From: Brevundimonas naejangsanensis DSM 23858
GTDB taxonomy: Bacteria > Pseudomonadota > Alphaproteobacteria > Caulobacterales > Caulobacteraceae
DNA: 64,000 bases
Direction of reading: 5' to 3'
NCBI RefSeq assembly: GCF_000421705.1
Contig: NZ_ATXN01000002.1
Span: 682,001 to 746,000 of the forward strand
Shown here: piece by piece, positions 1-10,238 of the stretch
How positions within the stretch are numbered: the stretch's first letter is position 1
Layout of the letters: each line of letters opens with the position of its first letter
Translations under genes and position numbers: made by a program
Notes under the pieces: model-generated
The model's database searches: none
The model's input: only the letters and a program-made list of their open reading frames with translations
Told to the model about the DNA's origin: nothing

Positions 1-597
1 ATAGATGTAGGTGTTGCGGACCATGAACTCCTTCAGAATGTCGTTCTGAATGGTCCCGGTCAGCTTGGCGTGGTCGACGCCCTGCTCCTCGCCCGCCACA
101 ACGTAGAGGGCCAGGATCGGCAGCACCGCGCCGTTCATGGTCATGGACACCGACATCTGGTCCAGCGGAATGCCGTCGAACAGGGTGCGCATGTCCAGAA
201 TGCTGTCGATGGCCACGCCGGCCATGCCGACGTCGCCCTTCACCCGCGGATGGTCCGAGTCATAGCCCCGGTGGGTGGCCAGATCGAAGGCGACCGACAG
301 GCCCTTTTGCCCCGCCGCCAGGTTGCGGCGATAGAAGGCGTTGGACTGCTCGGCGGTCGAGAAGCCCGCATATTGGCGGATGGTCCACGGCGCGCCCGCA
401 TACATGGTCGGATAGGGCCCGCGCACGAAGGGAGCGAAGCCCGGCAGGCCGTGGATGAAGTCCAGCCCGTCCAGCGCCTCCGGCCCATAGGCCGTCTCGA
501 CCGTCAGCCCCTCGGGCGTGGTCCACGGCGCGCGCTCAGGCCCGGCGTCGGTCGCGCGCAGATCAAGGGGGACCTTGGAGAAATTAGGAAAGCTCAT
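1..597 (-). CDS. mutB: Methylmalonyl-CoA mutase large (alpha) subunit, 5' part, cut by window edge
   Basis: This is the adenosylcobalamin-dependent subunit that isomerises methylmalonyl-CoA to succinyl-CoA in the cytoplasm. Translating the minus strand from the ATG at 595-597 gives 199 uninterrupted residues starting [12 protein letters not shown] and ending in the family signature [19 protein letters not shown], which lines the substrate barrel. Residues around 70-110 read [21 protein letters not shown], also typical. The rest, including the C-terminal cobalamin domain, lies beyond the left edge. The start overlaps the stop of mutA in an ATGA, which argues for translational coupling and supports this start. 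It is the last visible gene of the propionate operon. The identification is firm; only completeness cannot be judged. Confidence 0.95.
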   Translation of the reverse strand, partial: MSFPNFSKVPLDLRATDAGPERAPWTTPEGLTVETAYGPEALDGLDFIHGLPGFAPFVRGPYPTMYAGAPWTIRQYAGFSTAEQSNAFYRRNLAAGQKGLSVAFDLATHRGYDSDHPRVKGDVGMAGVAIDSILDMRTLFDGIPLDQMSVSMTMNGAVLPILALYVVAGEEQGVDHAKLTGTIQNDILKEFMVRNTYIY

Positions 598-1970
598 TGG
601 GCGGCCTCCTCGAAGGCGGCGGCGAAGCGAACAGGCGCCAAGGCCTCGAACGCTCCGGCGACGGCGGCCACGGCGGGCGCGGGCGTCACCGGCGCGGAAC
701 GCACGTCCGGGTCGACAAATTTGGTGACGCCGACGATCTGGGCGGCGCCGTCCTTGAAGGCCTTCTCAGCCATGTCGCGAGCGCGGGCGATGCGGGGTTG
801 GATCACCCCGCCTTCCAGACAGGCGATGACGCCGCCTTCGGCCTCATAGACCTGAAACTCGGCCCAGGCGGCCTCGGCCAACTCACGCGTGCGGGCGTCC
901 AGATACCAGGAACCGCTGGCCGGATCGTCCACGCGGCCCAGATTGGACTCCTCCATCAGGATCAGCTGGGTGTTGCGAGCCTGACGCTTGGCGAAGTCGT
1001 CCGGCAGGCCCGCCGCGCGGGTGAAGCCGTCCAGCACCACCGCATCAGCCCCGCCCACGGCCCCGGCGAACCCGGCGGCGGTCAGGCGCAGCATATTCGG
1101 CCACGGATCGCGCGCCGACAGCATCCGTCGCGACGAGCGCGCCTCGATGACCGCCGGAACCTCGGCGCCGAACGCCCTAGAAACGCTGGCCCCGATCAGG
1201 CGCAGCGCGCGGATCTTCGCCAGGGAGTCGAAATAGGCCTGATCGACGGCGACACCTAGGACCACGCCTTTCAGAGCCGCCTCGACCGACAGACCCGCCT
1301 CAACCGCTGCCTTCACATAGGCCACAGCCGACGACGCGGCGAAGGCCAGTTCCTGGGCGATGGAGCCGCCCGCCTCGTGCGCTGCACGGCCCGAGGCCAT
1401 GAACAGCGTCGCCTCGGGATAGGTCGCGGCGTGGGCCGCCGCCGCCTTGGCCGTCGCAGCCATGAGGGCCGCGAAGTCGCCCGGCGCCCCGCCCGCCTCG
1501 GCATAGGCCGAGATCGGATCGAGGTGGAAGGCCAGCTTGGCGCGGGGCGAACCCTTGGCGACCGCCGACAGGGCCTCGGCCGCCTTCACCCCGTCGAACC
1601 CGGCGTCCAGCGCCACCGGCGCCAGCTCCAGCGCCACCCCGTCCAGCGCGCGCGCCAGACGCCCGACATCCGCCGCGACCGGCCCGGCGATCAGGATGGA
1701 GGCCGCCCCGTTTTCCAGATCGGTCAGGATGGCGCGGTTCAGGGCGTCCGCGTCCTCGCCCTCGTTCAGCGCCCGCACGTCCCACGCCCGACCTTCGGAA
1801 TCCGAGGGCCGGGGCGCAAACACCGACTCGCCGCCGTTCGCCGCCCCATACAGGGGCTTCGTCGCCAGATGATCCGCATCCAGATGGATGAGGCTCTCCA
1901 GCGAACGCTCCTTCAGCGCCTTTACGGCGGCTTCGCGCCACTCCAGCGGGGTCGGGTTGGGGAAGGTCAT
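594..1970 (-). CDS. mutA: Methylmalonyl-CoA mutase small (beta) subunit
   Basis: A 458-residue protein pairing with MutB. It keeps the TIM-barrel fold of the large subunit but does not bind cobalamin. Recognisable features are the N-terminal [21 protein letters not shown], the middle stretch [23 protein letters not shown], and [19 protein letters not shown] near residue 355, all shared by mutase subunits. The family's C-terminal cobalamin-binding domain is reduced to an Ala/Pro-rich tail, as usual for small subunits. The ATG start at 1970 lies about 210 bp downstream of pccA, separated by an inverted-repeat element. The stop overlaps the mutB start by 4 bp. Together they make the succinyl-CoA-forming enzyme of the pathway. 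Confidence 0.95.
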   Translation of the reverse strand: MTFPNPTPLEWREAAVKALKERSLESLIHLDADHLATKPLYGAANGGESVFAPRPSDSEGRAWDVRALNEGEDADALNRAILTDLENGAASILIAGPVAADVGRLARALDGVALELAPVALDAGFDGVKAAEALSAVAKGSPRAKLAFHLDPISAYAEAGGAPGDFAALMAATAKAAAAHAATYPEATLFMASGRAAHEAGGSIAQELAFAASSAVAYVKAAVEAGLSVEAALKGVVLGVAVDQAYFDSLAKIRALRLIGASVSRAFGAEVPAVIEARSSRRMLSARDPWPNMLRLTAAGFAGAVGGADAVVLDGFTRAAGLPDDFAKRQARNTQLILMEESNLGRVDDPASGSWYLDARTRELAEAAWAEFQVYEAEGGVIACLEGGVIQPRIARARDMAEKAFKDGAAQIVGVTKFVDPDVRSAPVTPAPAVAAVAGAFEALAPVRFAAAFEEAAQ

Positions 1971-1990
1971 GCGGCCGCTCCTTCTTCCTT

Positions 1991-2164
1991 CGTCATCCTC
2001 CGGCCAGCCGCGCAGCGGCGCAGACTGGGGGACCCAGCGGCGCGCGAAAGCGCGAAGCTGTCACGCACGCCGTGCGCCCCATCGAAACACGGCGTTGTCG
2101 CCTTCGCTTCGCTGCGGCGCCGCTGGGTCCCCCGGTCGCTCCTGCGGAGCGCCGGAGGATGACG
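1991..2164. repeat. Long inverted-repeat intergenic element (GTCATCC family)
   Basis: The gap between pccA and mutA is filled by an imperfect palindrome. The outer arms GTCATCCTCCGG (1992-2003) and CCGGAGGATGAC (2152-2163) are perfect complements. So are the 17-bp inner arms GGGGGACCCAGCGGCGC (2027-2043) and GCGCCGCTGGGTCCCCC (2117-2133). It could fold into a long hairpin in the polycistronic RNA. Similar ends (GTCATCC...GGATGAC) recur at 41225-41290, with a relative at 63281-63370, so it is probably a dispersed repeat rather than a dedicated regulator. Confidence 0.8.
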
Positions 2165-2178
2165 AAAGAGGGAAAGCA

Positions 2179-4155
2179 TCACTCGAACTCCACCAGCACG
2201 TCGTCGGCCGCCACCGGATCGCCGGCCTTGGCCTTGACGGCCTTCACCTTGCCGTCGCGCTCGGCCTTGAGGATGTTCTGCATCTTCATGGCTTCGATGA
2301 TGGCGACGGTCTCGCCGGACTTGACCTCCCGCCCCTCGGTGACGGGGATGTCGACCACCAGACCCGGCATCGGCGACAGCACCAGCTTGGAGGTGTCCGC
2401 CGCCTGCTTCTCGGGCAGCAGAGCATAGAGGTGCGCCACGTCGGGACGCAGCACCCGCACCCGCGCCTTGGCCGCGCGGTGGCGGATGTCGAAGCCGTCG
2501 GCGGCGCGCTTCACCTCGGCGGTGAAGGCGTCGTCGTCCAGCACCGCCTTGAACAGCGACAGGCCCGGCCGCCAGTCGATCTCCGACAGGGAGACCTCCT
2601 CGCCGTCGATGGCGACGATCAGGTCCTCGGCCTCGTCATAGCCGACCTCGACCTCATGGGCCGTCTTGTCGACCAGCACGGTCCAGTCGGTGCGCTCGCT
2701 GGGGTCGCCGTCCTGTTCGGCGATGACCTCGTTCATGGCCACGGCCGAGGCGATCAGGATCTTCACCTGCTCCGGCGTCGGCGCCAGACCGTGGAAGCCC
2801 TCGGGGAACTCGTCCTTGATGTAGCTGGTCGACAGCTGGCCGGACTGGAAGCGTTCCTGGTCCATGACCGCCGCCAGGAAGGGCACATTGTGGCCCAGCC
2901 CCGACAGATGGGTGTCCTCCAGCGCGCGGGCCATGCCGCGCACGGCGTCCTCGCGCGTCTCGCCCCAGGCGCACAGCTTGGCGATCATGGGGTCGTAGAA
3001 CATGCTGATCTCGTCGCCCTCGCGGACGCCCGAGTCATTGCGGACGATGTAGTCGCCCTGATCGCCTTCCTCGGGCTGCTCATAGCGCACCAGACGGCCG
3101 ATCGACGGCAGGAAGCCGCGATAGGGGTCCTCGGCGTAGATGCGGCTCTCGATGGCCCAGCCGTTGATCGAGAGGTCTTCCTGCCTGATCGCCAGCTGCT
3201 CGCCCCAGGCCGAGCGGATCATCTGTTCGACCAGATCGACGCCGGTGATCAGCTCCGTCACCGGATGCTCGACCTGCAGACGGGTGTTCATCTCAAGGAA
3301 GAAGAAGCTCTTGTCCTGACCGGCGACGAACTCGACCGTGCCCGCCGAGTCATAGTTCACCGCCTTGGCCAGGGCGACGGCCTGCGCCCCCATGGCGGCG
3401 CGGGTGGCCTCGTCCAGCAGGGGCGACGGCGCCTCTTCGATGACCTTCTGGTTGCGGCGCTGGATCGAGCATTCGCGCTCGAACAGGTGGATGACGTTGC
3501 CGTGCTTGTCGCCCAGCACCTGAATCTCGATGTGGCGCGGGTCGACGATGAACTTCTCGAGGAAGACGCGGTCGTCGCCGAAGGCGTTCAGCGCCTCGGC
3601 CTTCACGGCGGCGAAGCCCTCGGCCATGTCGTCGTCCGAATGGGCGACGCGGATGCCCTTGCCCCCGCCCCCGGCCGAGGCCTTGATCATCACCGGATAG
3701 CCGATCTCACGCGCGATCTTCACGGCCTCCTCCGGCGTTTCGATCAGGCCCATATGGCCCGGCACGGTCGAGACGCCCGCCTCGGCCGCGAACTTCTTGG
3801 ACGTGATCTTGTCGCCCATGGCGTCAATCGCCTCGGGGTTCGGCCCGATGAAGGCGATGCCCTCGGCCTTCAACCGCCGCGCAAACCCGGCGTTTTCCGA
3901 CAGGAAACCGAAGCCGGGGTGCACGGCCTGCGCCCCCGTCTGCTTCACGGCGTCCACGATCTTATCCTGGATCAGATAGGACTGGGCAGCGGGCGACGGG
4001 CCGATGTGAACCGTCTCATCCGCCATCTCACACGCCAGCGAACCAGCGTCGGCGTCGGAATAGACGACGACGGTTTTGATGCCCATCTTGCGGCAGGTCT
4101 TGATGACGCGAACAGCAATTTCGCCTCGGTTGGCGATGAGGATTTTGGAGAACAT
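2179..4155 (-). CDS. pccA: Propionyl-CoA carboxylase alpha subunit (biotin carboxylase plus biotin carrier)
   Basis: A 658-residue cytoplasmic enzyme that carboxylates biotin with ATP and bicarbonate and passes CO2 to propionyl-CoA bound on PccB. In order: biotin carboxylase N-domain (KILIANRGEIAVRVI, residues 4-18), ATP-grasp with glycine-rich loop SAGGGGKGIRV (160-170), the catalytic stretch EMNTRLQVEHPVTE, the C-domain, a BT linker region, and a C-terminal biotinyl domain with EAMKM, whose Lys624 would carry biotin. The BT-containing layout and length fit PccA better than acetyl- or methylcrotonyl-CoA carboxylase. The position between pccB and mutAB settles the substrate. The start lies 15 bp after the stop of the inserted STAS/ATPase gene, and no strong ribosome binding site is visible ahead of it. 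Confidence 0.95.
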   Translation of the reverse strand: MFSKILIANRGEIAVRVIKTCRKMGIKTVVVYSDADAGSLACEMADETVHIGPSPAAQSYLIQDKIVDAVKQTGAQAVHPGFGFLSENAGFARRLKAEGIAFIGPNPEAIDAMGDKITSKKFAAEAGVSTVPGHMGLIETPEEAVKIAREIGYPVMIKASAGGGGKGIRVAHSDDDMAEGFAAVKAEALNAFGDDRVFLEKFIVDPRHIEIQVLGDKHGNVIHLFERECSIQRRNQKVIEEAPSPLLDEATRAAMGAQAVALAKAVNYDSAGTVEFVAGQDKSFFFLEMNTRLQVEHPVTELITGVDLVEQMIRSAWGEQLAIRQEDLSINGWAIESRIYAEDPYRGFLPSIGRLVRYEQPEEGDQGDYIVRNDSGVREGDEISMFYDPMIAKLCAWGETREDAVRGMARALEDTHLSGLGHNVPFLAAVMDQERFQSGQLSTSYIKDEFPEGFHGLAPTPEQVKILIASAVAMNEVIAEQDGDPSERTDWTVLVDKTAHEVEVGYDEAEDLIVAIDGEEVSLSEIDWRPGLSLFKAVLDDDAFTAEVKRAADGFDIRHRAAKARVRVLRPDVAHLYALLPEKQAADTSKLVLSPMPGLVVDIPVTEGREVKSGETVAIIEAMKMQNILKAERDGKVKAVKAKAGDPVAADDVLVEFE

Positions 4156-4170
4156 GGTCAGTCTCGGATT

Positions 4171-5382
4171 CTAGTTTGTCTGCCTAAGCCGGGAAGCGAT
4201 TTCGCGAGAAATGATGCCTTGAATGACATCATTCGCTCGCTGAACGAGTACTCGGCGCCTTAGCCATTCTTCGCCCCTTTTCTCGGCCAACTTCGCGAAG
4301 ACTTCGTCAGCGAAGCTGCTGCTGATCACCGAGATGTCCGCAAACGATATGATCACGCCGCCCCCATCATCAGCGGCGGCGGCCAAGTTTTCAACTAGAT
4401 TTCGGAAACGTTCTCCGCCAGCTCTAGTTGATATGTCGCCAATACGGTCTCTAACAAATATAGTATAATGATCTTCATCATGATCAAAAGTCTTGTCTAT
4501 GAAGTCGAAATATATTTCATGGGATTTTCCTTCAAATACCAATGCGTTTTTTAGCAGATCTGGATCGTCGAGGCCGACCGACCAGTGCACCAATGTTCCT
4601 GAGAAGGGAATTTTCTCTGAAGACGAAGAAACCGAGTTGTTCATTCTATTGTAGAACAATCTTGCATACCCGCTATCCATAAGGAAATGCCCCTTGGATT
4701 TCATCGCAATCTGGGATGTACCAAATAGGCCGTTCCCTTTGTTGTATCCTTTGTTGCTTGTCACGCCCTCTTTGATTGACTGGCTTAGGGCTTCGGGGGC
4801 GTTATGAATTCCAATCCTTTTCATAGACTCTGGAATTCCTTTGCCGGAGTCTCCGACAACAAACTCAACCACCCGCTTTTTCTTGAAAATTGTCGCTTCT
4901 AGATAGGCCCCGTTTCGGGATCCTCCGTGGTTGAATACATTGTCGACTACCTCATTCAGAGACCATTCGAGTGCTTGAAGTTGAGGTCGACCAACCCCCG
5001 GAACCGCAGTCAGGATGGTCCTGAGAACCTGATCCACGGCCAAGTGCACTTGCTTGCTCGACATAACGTGGATGAGTGAAGTGCTTCCCGAAACTGATTT
5101 CGGAATATCGTCGAACGGCTGACGAAGGATGTGAAATTCCCAGCAGTTCTTCTTGAATATGGACGCGAGCTTTTTGTCTTCGGGAGCTACGAAAAGATAC
5201 GAAATCTCAGGAGATAGCTGAGATATCAAACCAATCATGGCGCTAGGCATAGCTTTCTTAGTGTTGGAAAAATCAAGGATTATGTCCTTCTTCCCAGATC
5301 TTTCGAGCCCATGAAGTCCGGCCAAAAGAAACTTGTAGGACTTCAAATCCACCTCAGCAGGAAACGTGATAGTTCGGTCCAC
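4171..5382 (-). CDS. STAS-like / GHKL ATPase / DUF4325-like three-domain protein, AT-rich insert in the propionate operon
   Basis: A 403-residue protein I cannot name. Residues 1-95 resemble a STAS-like anti-sigma-antagonist fold (KKDIILDFSNTKKAMPSAMIGLI, 31-52). Residues about 115-270 form a GHKL/HATPase_c domain: N-box EWSLNEVVDNVFNH (139-152), G1 box DSGKGI (178-183), and the lid/G2 stretch NKGNGLFG (214-221). Residues 300-395 match the STAS-like DUF4325 style (RDRIGDISTRAGGERFRNLV ... ISSSFADEVFAKL). There is no signal peptide or membrane segment. Known pathways built from such modules are SpoIIAB/RsbW-type partner-switching kinases; its own role is unknown. The start is a GTG at 5380-5382, 11 bp after pccB; no in-frame ATG is nearby. 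G+C is low (sampled lines 28-47%, against about 67% in pccB), so it looks acquired. Being in the same direction with tiny gaps, it should be co-transcribed with pccBA. Confidence 0.75.
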   Translation of the reverse strand: MDRTITFPAEVDLKSYKFLLAGLHGLERSGKKDIILDFSNTKKAMPSAMIGLISQLSPEISYLFVAPEDKKLASIFKKNCWEFHILRQPFDDIPKSVSGSTSLIHVMSSKQVHLAVDQVLRTILTAVPGVGRPQLQALEWSLNEVVDNVFNHGGSRNGAYLEATIFKKKRVVEFVVGDSGKGIPESMKRIGIHNAPEALSQSIKEGVTSNKGYNKGNGLFGTSQIAMKSKGHFLMDSGYARLFYNRMNNSVSSSSEKIPFSGTLVHWSVGLDDPDLLKNALVFEGKSHEIYFDFIDKTFDHDEDHYTIFVRDRIGDISTRAGGERFRNLVENLAAAADDGGGVIISFADISVISSSFADEVFAKLAEKRGEEWLRRRVLVQRANDVIQGIISREIASRLRQTN

Positions 5383-5393
5383 GATATGATCGC

Positions 5394-6929
<1,536 letters not shown>

Positions 6930-6975
6930 GGTTGGGCGACTCCCTGACTTCGTTCAGGGTCCAACAAGCCGCTTC

Positions 6976-7062
6976 GTTGCAAAAAGGCAATCGCAACTTT
7001 GCAAAAGGTGCGTAAGTGCGTAAGCCTGCCAAGGCGCACAGGCGTTTTTGCAAAGTTGCAAC
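6976..7062. promoter_or_regulatory. ScfR/PccR operator cluster between pccB and scfR
   Basis: This divergent promoter region holds TTTGCAAA at 6998-7005 and again at 7047-7054, plus TTGCAAA at 6977-6983. The first and second copies lie in a perfect 14-bp inverted repeat, GCAACTTTGCAAAA (6993-7006) and its complement TTTTGCAAAGTTGC (7046-7059). TTTGCAAA-type half sites are, as I recall, the binding motif of the short-chain acyl-CoA regulator PccR of Rhodobacter sphaeroides. A tandem TGCGTAAG pair sits between (7009-7024). Binding by the adjacent regulator is an inference. Confidence 0.75.
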
Positions 7063-7083
7063 GCCGATGACCGATGCAGGGCG

Positions 7084-8496
7084 ATGGCTGAAAAACTCTA
7101 CCTCGGGACCAAGGTCCGCAAGCTGCGCGAGACGCGCGGCTGGACGCTGGAGCAGTGCGCCGGGCGGCTGGCGCTGTCGCCGTCCTACCTGTCGCAGATC
7201 GAGACCAATCAGCGTCCGGCGACGGCGCGGGTGCTGATCGCCCTGACACGGGCCTTCGACGTGGACGCCAGCCTGTTCGACCTGGACGGCGACGCCCGCC
7301 TGATCGCCGACCTGCGCGAGGCGACCACCGACGTCGCGGGCCACGCCGAGGCGCCGACGGCGGGCGAGCTGAAGCAGGCGGCCATGAACGCGCCCCGGCT
7401 GGCGCGACAGTTTCTGGCCCTGCATCAGGACTATCGCCGTCTGGACGAGCGGCTGAAGACGCTGAACGAGACGCTGGGCCGCGACGAACGCGCCACAGTC
7501 GCCGCCCCCGCCCTGCCCTATGAGGCGGTGCGCGACTTCTTCCACTATCGCGACAACTACATCGACGCCCTGGATCGGGCGGCCGAGGATCTGGCCGCAC
7601 GGCTGAACCTGGGCGACGGCGCCCACCCTGAGCGCGAGTTGGAGGCCGCCCTCAACGACCTGTGCGGCGTGCGCGTCGCCACAAGTCAGGGGCGCGGCGC
7701 CATGCGACGCTTCGATCCAGGCGCGCGCATCCTCTATGTCGACGCCAGCCTGCCGGGCGCCACCCGCGCCTTTCAGATGGCGCACCAACTGGTTCGCTTA
7801 CGGTTCGAGGACCTGATCGAGCACGAGCTGGACCGCGCCGCCTTCGACATTCCCGCCGCGCGCGACGTGTGTCGGGTCGGTCTGGCCAACTATGCGGCGG
7901 GGGCGCTGCTGCTGCCCTATCGTGCGTTTCTGGAGGCGGCGCGGGAGCTGCGGCACGACGTGGACCGCCTGCGCAACCGCTTTCACGTCAGCTTTGAACA
8001 GGCCTGCCACCGGCTGAGCACGCTACAGCGCCCCGGCTGGCGCGGCGTGCCCTTCTACTTCGCGCGGGTGGACATGGCGGGCAACATCACCAAACGGCAC
8101 AGCGCGACGCGCTTCCAGTTCGCCCGCTTCGGCGGCGCCTGCCCGCTATGGAACGTGCATGAGGCGTTCAGCGCCCCGGACCGAATTCTGGTCAATCTGT
8201 CGGAAATGCCCGACGGCGCCCGCTACGTCTGCCTCGCCAAGAGCGTGTCCAAGCCCGGCGGGTCGTTCCTGGAGCCGGACCGGCGCTATGCGCTGGGTCT
8301 GGGGTGCGAGATCGAGCACGCGGCCCAGTTGGTCTATGCGGACGGGCTGGACCTCAACGGCCCACCCACGCGCATGGGCGTCAACTGCCGCATCTGCGAG
8401 CGGACGGACTGCACGCAACGGGCGTTTCCGCCAATCGACCGCACGCTGGCCGTGCCGGAGAACGAGCGGGGGGTGATCCCGTATGTTCTCAGTTGA
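7084..8496 (+). CDS. pccR: Short-chain fatty acyl-CoA regulator (ScfR/PccR family)
   Basis: A 470-residue transcription factor: an XRE-type helix-turn-helix (residues 10-60, LRETRGWTLEQCAGRLALSP then SYLSQIETNQR), a middle IrrE/M78-like domain, and a C-terminal DUF2083 domain with the cysteine cluster NCRICERTDCTQRAFPP. Family members sense propionyl-CoA or acetyl-CoA and control carboxylase or glyoxylate genes. The metalloprotease HExxH motif is absent; the corresponding helix reads AHQLVRL. I chose the ATG at 7084, preceded by GCAGGGCG. An in-frame TTG at 7048 would put the start inside the operator and is unlikely. Divergent from pccB with shared TTTGCAAA sites, so it most likely regulates the propionate operon and itself. 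The gene symbol is by function and context. Confidence 0.88.
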   Translation: MAEKLYLGTKVRKLRETRGWTLEQCAGRLALSPSYLSQIETNQRPATARVLIALTRAFDVDASLFDLDGDARLIADLREATTDVAGHAEAPTAGELKQAAMNAPRLARQFLALHQDYRRLDERLKTLNETLGRDERATVAAPALPYEAVRDFFHYRDNYIDALDRAAEDLAARLNLGDGAHPERELEAALNDLCGVRVATSQGRGAMRRFDPGARILYVDASLPGATRAFQMAHQLVRLRFEDLIEHELDRAAFDIPAARDVCRVGLANYAAGALLLPYRAFLEAARELRHDVDRLRNRFHVSFEQACHRLSTLQRPGWRGVPFYFARVDMAGNITKRHSATRFQFARFGGACPLWNVHEAFSAPDRILVNLSEMPDGARYVCLAKSVSKPGGSFLEPDRRYALGLGCEIEHAAQLVYADGLDLNGPPTRMGVNCRICERTDCTQRAFPPIDRTLAVPENERGVIPYVLS

Positions 8497-8498
8497 AT

Positions 8499-8664
8499 CC
8501 TTCCCCCGATGGGAGAAGGTGCCCCGAAGGGGCGGATGAGGGTTCTCGGCCTCAGTCGGCGTAAGCCGTCGCAAAACGGCTGACTTCGGAACCCTCACCC
8601 TTTCGCCTGTTCCAATCGCCTTCGGCTCTTGGTGGCTCAAGCCCTCTCCCATCGGGAGAGGGTC
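8499..8664. repeat. Inverted-repeat intergenic element (CCCTCTCCC family)
   Basis: The convergent gap between pccR and mmsA is almost entirely one imperfect palindrome. The left end CCTTCCCCCGATGGGAGAAGG (8499-8519) pairs with CCCTCTCCCATCGGGAGAGGG (8643-8663), and GATGAGGGTTC pairs with GAACCCTCACC inside. It could act as a bidirectional stop for the two genes that converge on it. Its ends resemble those of the element at 61311-61455. Confidence 0.7.
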
Positions 8665-8668
8665 AGAG

Positions 8669-10171
8669 TCAGCTCATCGTCGGGATGATGAAGCTGGAGT
8701 CTTCATGCTCCAGAGCGCTGTCGGGCCAGCGGGCCGTCACCGTCTTGGTCTTGGTCCAGAACTTCACGCCTTCCATGCCGTACTGGTTGGTGTCGCCGAA
8801 GCCCGAACGCTTCCAGCCGCCGAAGGAGTGGTAGGCCACCGGCACCGGGATCGGCACATTGATGCCGACCATGCCGACGTTGACGCGGGCGGCGAAGTCG
8901 CGGGCCGCGCGGCCGTTCTGGGTGAAGATGGCGACACCGTTGCCGTACTGGTGCTTGCTCGGCAGGCTCAGGGCCTCCTCAAAGTTGGCGGCGCGGACGA
9001 TCTGCAGCACCGGGCCGAAGATCTCTTCCTGATACGACGACATGTCCGTCGTCACATGGTCGAACAGCGACGGGCCGATGAAGTAGCCTTTCTCATGCCC
9101 CTGCAGGCTGAAGTCGCGCCCGTCGACGACCAGTTCGGCGCCTTCCTCAACGCCCTTGCTGATCCAGCCGGCGACGCGGTCACGGTGCTGGGCGGAGACC
9201 ACCGGGCCATAGTGAGCCTGGTCATCGGTCGAGACGCCGACGCGCAGGGTCGGGATTTCGGCGACCAGACGCACGCGCAGTTCATCGGCGGTCTTCTTGC
9301 CGACCGGCACGACGACCGGCAGGGCCATGCAGCGCTCGCCGGCCGAGCCATAGGCCGCGCCCGACAGGTCCTTGATGACCTGATCCAGATCGGCGTCGGG
9401 CATGACGATGCCGTGGTTCTTGGCGCCGCCCATGGCCTGGACGCGTTTCCCGTGCTGGGCGCCCGTCTGATAGACGTAGTGGGCGATGTCCGACGAGCCG
9501 ACGAAGCTGACGGCGTGGATGTCGGGATGGGCCAGGATGGCGTCGACCGCCGTCTTGTCGCCGTGGACGACGTTCAGCACGCCCTTGGGCGCGCCCGCCT
9601 CCATCATCAGTTCGCCCAGACGCACCGGCACGGACGGGTCGCGCTCGGACGGCTTCAGTATGAAGGTGTTGCCGACGGCGATGGCGACGCCGAACATCCA
9701 CATCGGGATCATGGCCGGGAAGTTGAACGGGGTGATGCCCGCCACCACGCCCAGGGCCTGACGCGAGGAGTAGACGTCGATGCCCGGACCGGCGCCCAGC
9801 GTGTATTCGCCCTTCAGGGCGTGCGGGATGCCGCAGGCGAACTCGATGACTTCCAGACCACGCTGGATGTCGCCCTTGGAGTCGGCGATGACCTTGCCGT
9901 GCTCGCTGGACAGCATCTCGGCCAGTTCGTTCATGTTCGCCTCGACCAGGCGCTTGAACTCGAACATGACGCGGGCGCGGCGCTGCGGGTTGGTCGAGGA
10001 CCAGCCTTCAAAGGCGGCCTGCGCCGACTGGACCGCGCGGTCCATCTCGCTGACGGTCGCCAGTTGGACGCGTGCCTGAACCTCGCCGGTATTGGGGTTG
10101 AAGACGTCGCCGAAGCGGCCCGACGCCCCCTCGAAAGCCGCACCGTCGATGAAGTGGCGAATATCGCGCAT
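8669..10171 (-). CDS. mmsA: Methylmalonate-semialdehyde dehydrogenase (CoA-acylating)
   Basis: A 500-residue cytoplasmic aldehyde dehydrogenase converting methylmalonate semialdehyde, NAD+ and CoA to propionyl-CoA and CO2 in valine and thymine breakdown. Catalytic Cys281 lies in GSAGERCMALP, the oxyanion Asn150 in TPFNFPAMIPMWMF, and the C-terminal half contains SFGGWKRSGFGDTNQYG. These are signatures of the CoA-dependent branch. I chose the ATG at 10171 because a GGGAGAG ribosome binding site precedes it; an upstream TTG at 10207 would add 12 residues without such a site. It is divergent from a LysR gene. Its product feeds directly into the PccAB-MutAB pathway encoded just to the left. Confidence 0.93.
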   Translation of the reverse strand: MRDIRHFIDGAAFEGASGRFGDVFNPNTGEVQARVQLATVSEMDRAVQSAQAAFEGWSSTNPQRRARVMFEFKRLVEANMNELAEMLSSEHGKVIADSKGDIQRGLEVIEFACGIPHALKGEYTLGAGPGIDVYSSRQALGVVAGITPFNFPAMIPMWMFGVAIAVGNTFILKPSERDPSVPVRLGELMMEAGAPKGVLNVVHGDKTAVDAILAHPDIHAVSFVGSSDIAHYVYQTGAQHGKRVQAMGGAKNHGIVMPDADLDQVIKDLSGAAYGSAGERCMALPVVVPVGKKTADELRVRLVAEIPTLRVGVSTDDQAHYGPVVSAQHRDRVAGWISKGVEEGAELVVDGRDFSLQGHEKGYFIGPSLFDHVTTDMSSYQEEIFGPVLQIVRAANFEEALSLPSKHQYGNGVAIFTQNGRAARDFAARVNVGMVGINVPIPVPVAYHSFGGWKRSGFGDTNQYGMEGVKFWTKTKTVTARWPDSALEHEDSSFIIPTMS

Positions 10172-10238
10172 TGAACGTCTCTCCCGATGATTATGGTTCT
10201 TCGTCAACCTGCCCTAGCAGAGCGGGTCGATCAGGCCC

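Noticed and set aside
1888-4263. Long plus-strand open frame of 791 codons opposite pccA
   Set aside because: It mirrors pccA codons (His/Asp/Gly/Val-rich), has no domain, and is expected from high-GC codon bias.
7048-7083. TTG start for the ScfR regulator at 7048
   Set aside because: It lies inside the operator repeat; the ATG at 7084 has a better upstream site and the usual N-terminus.
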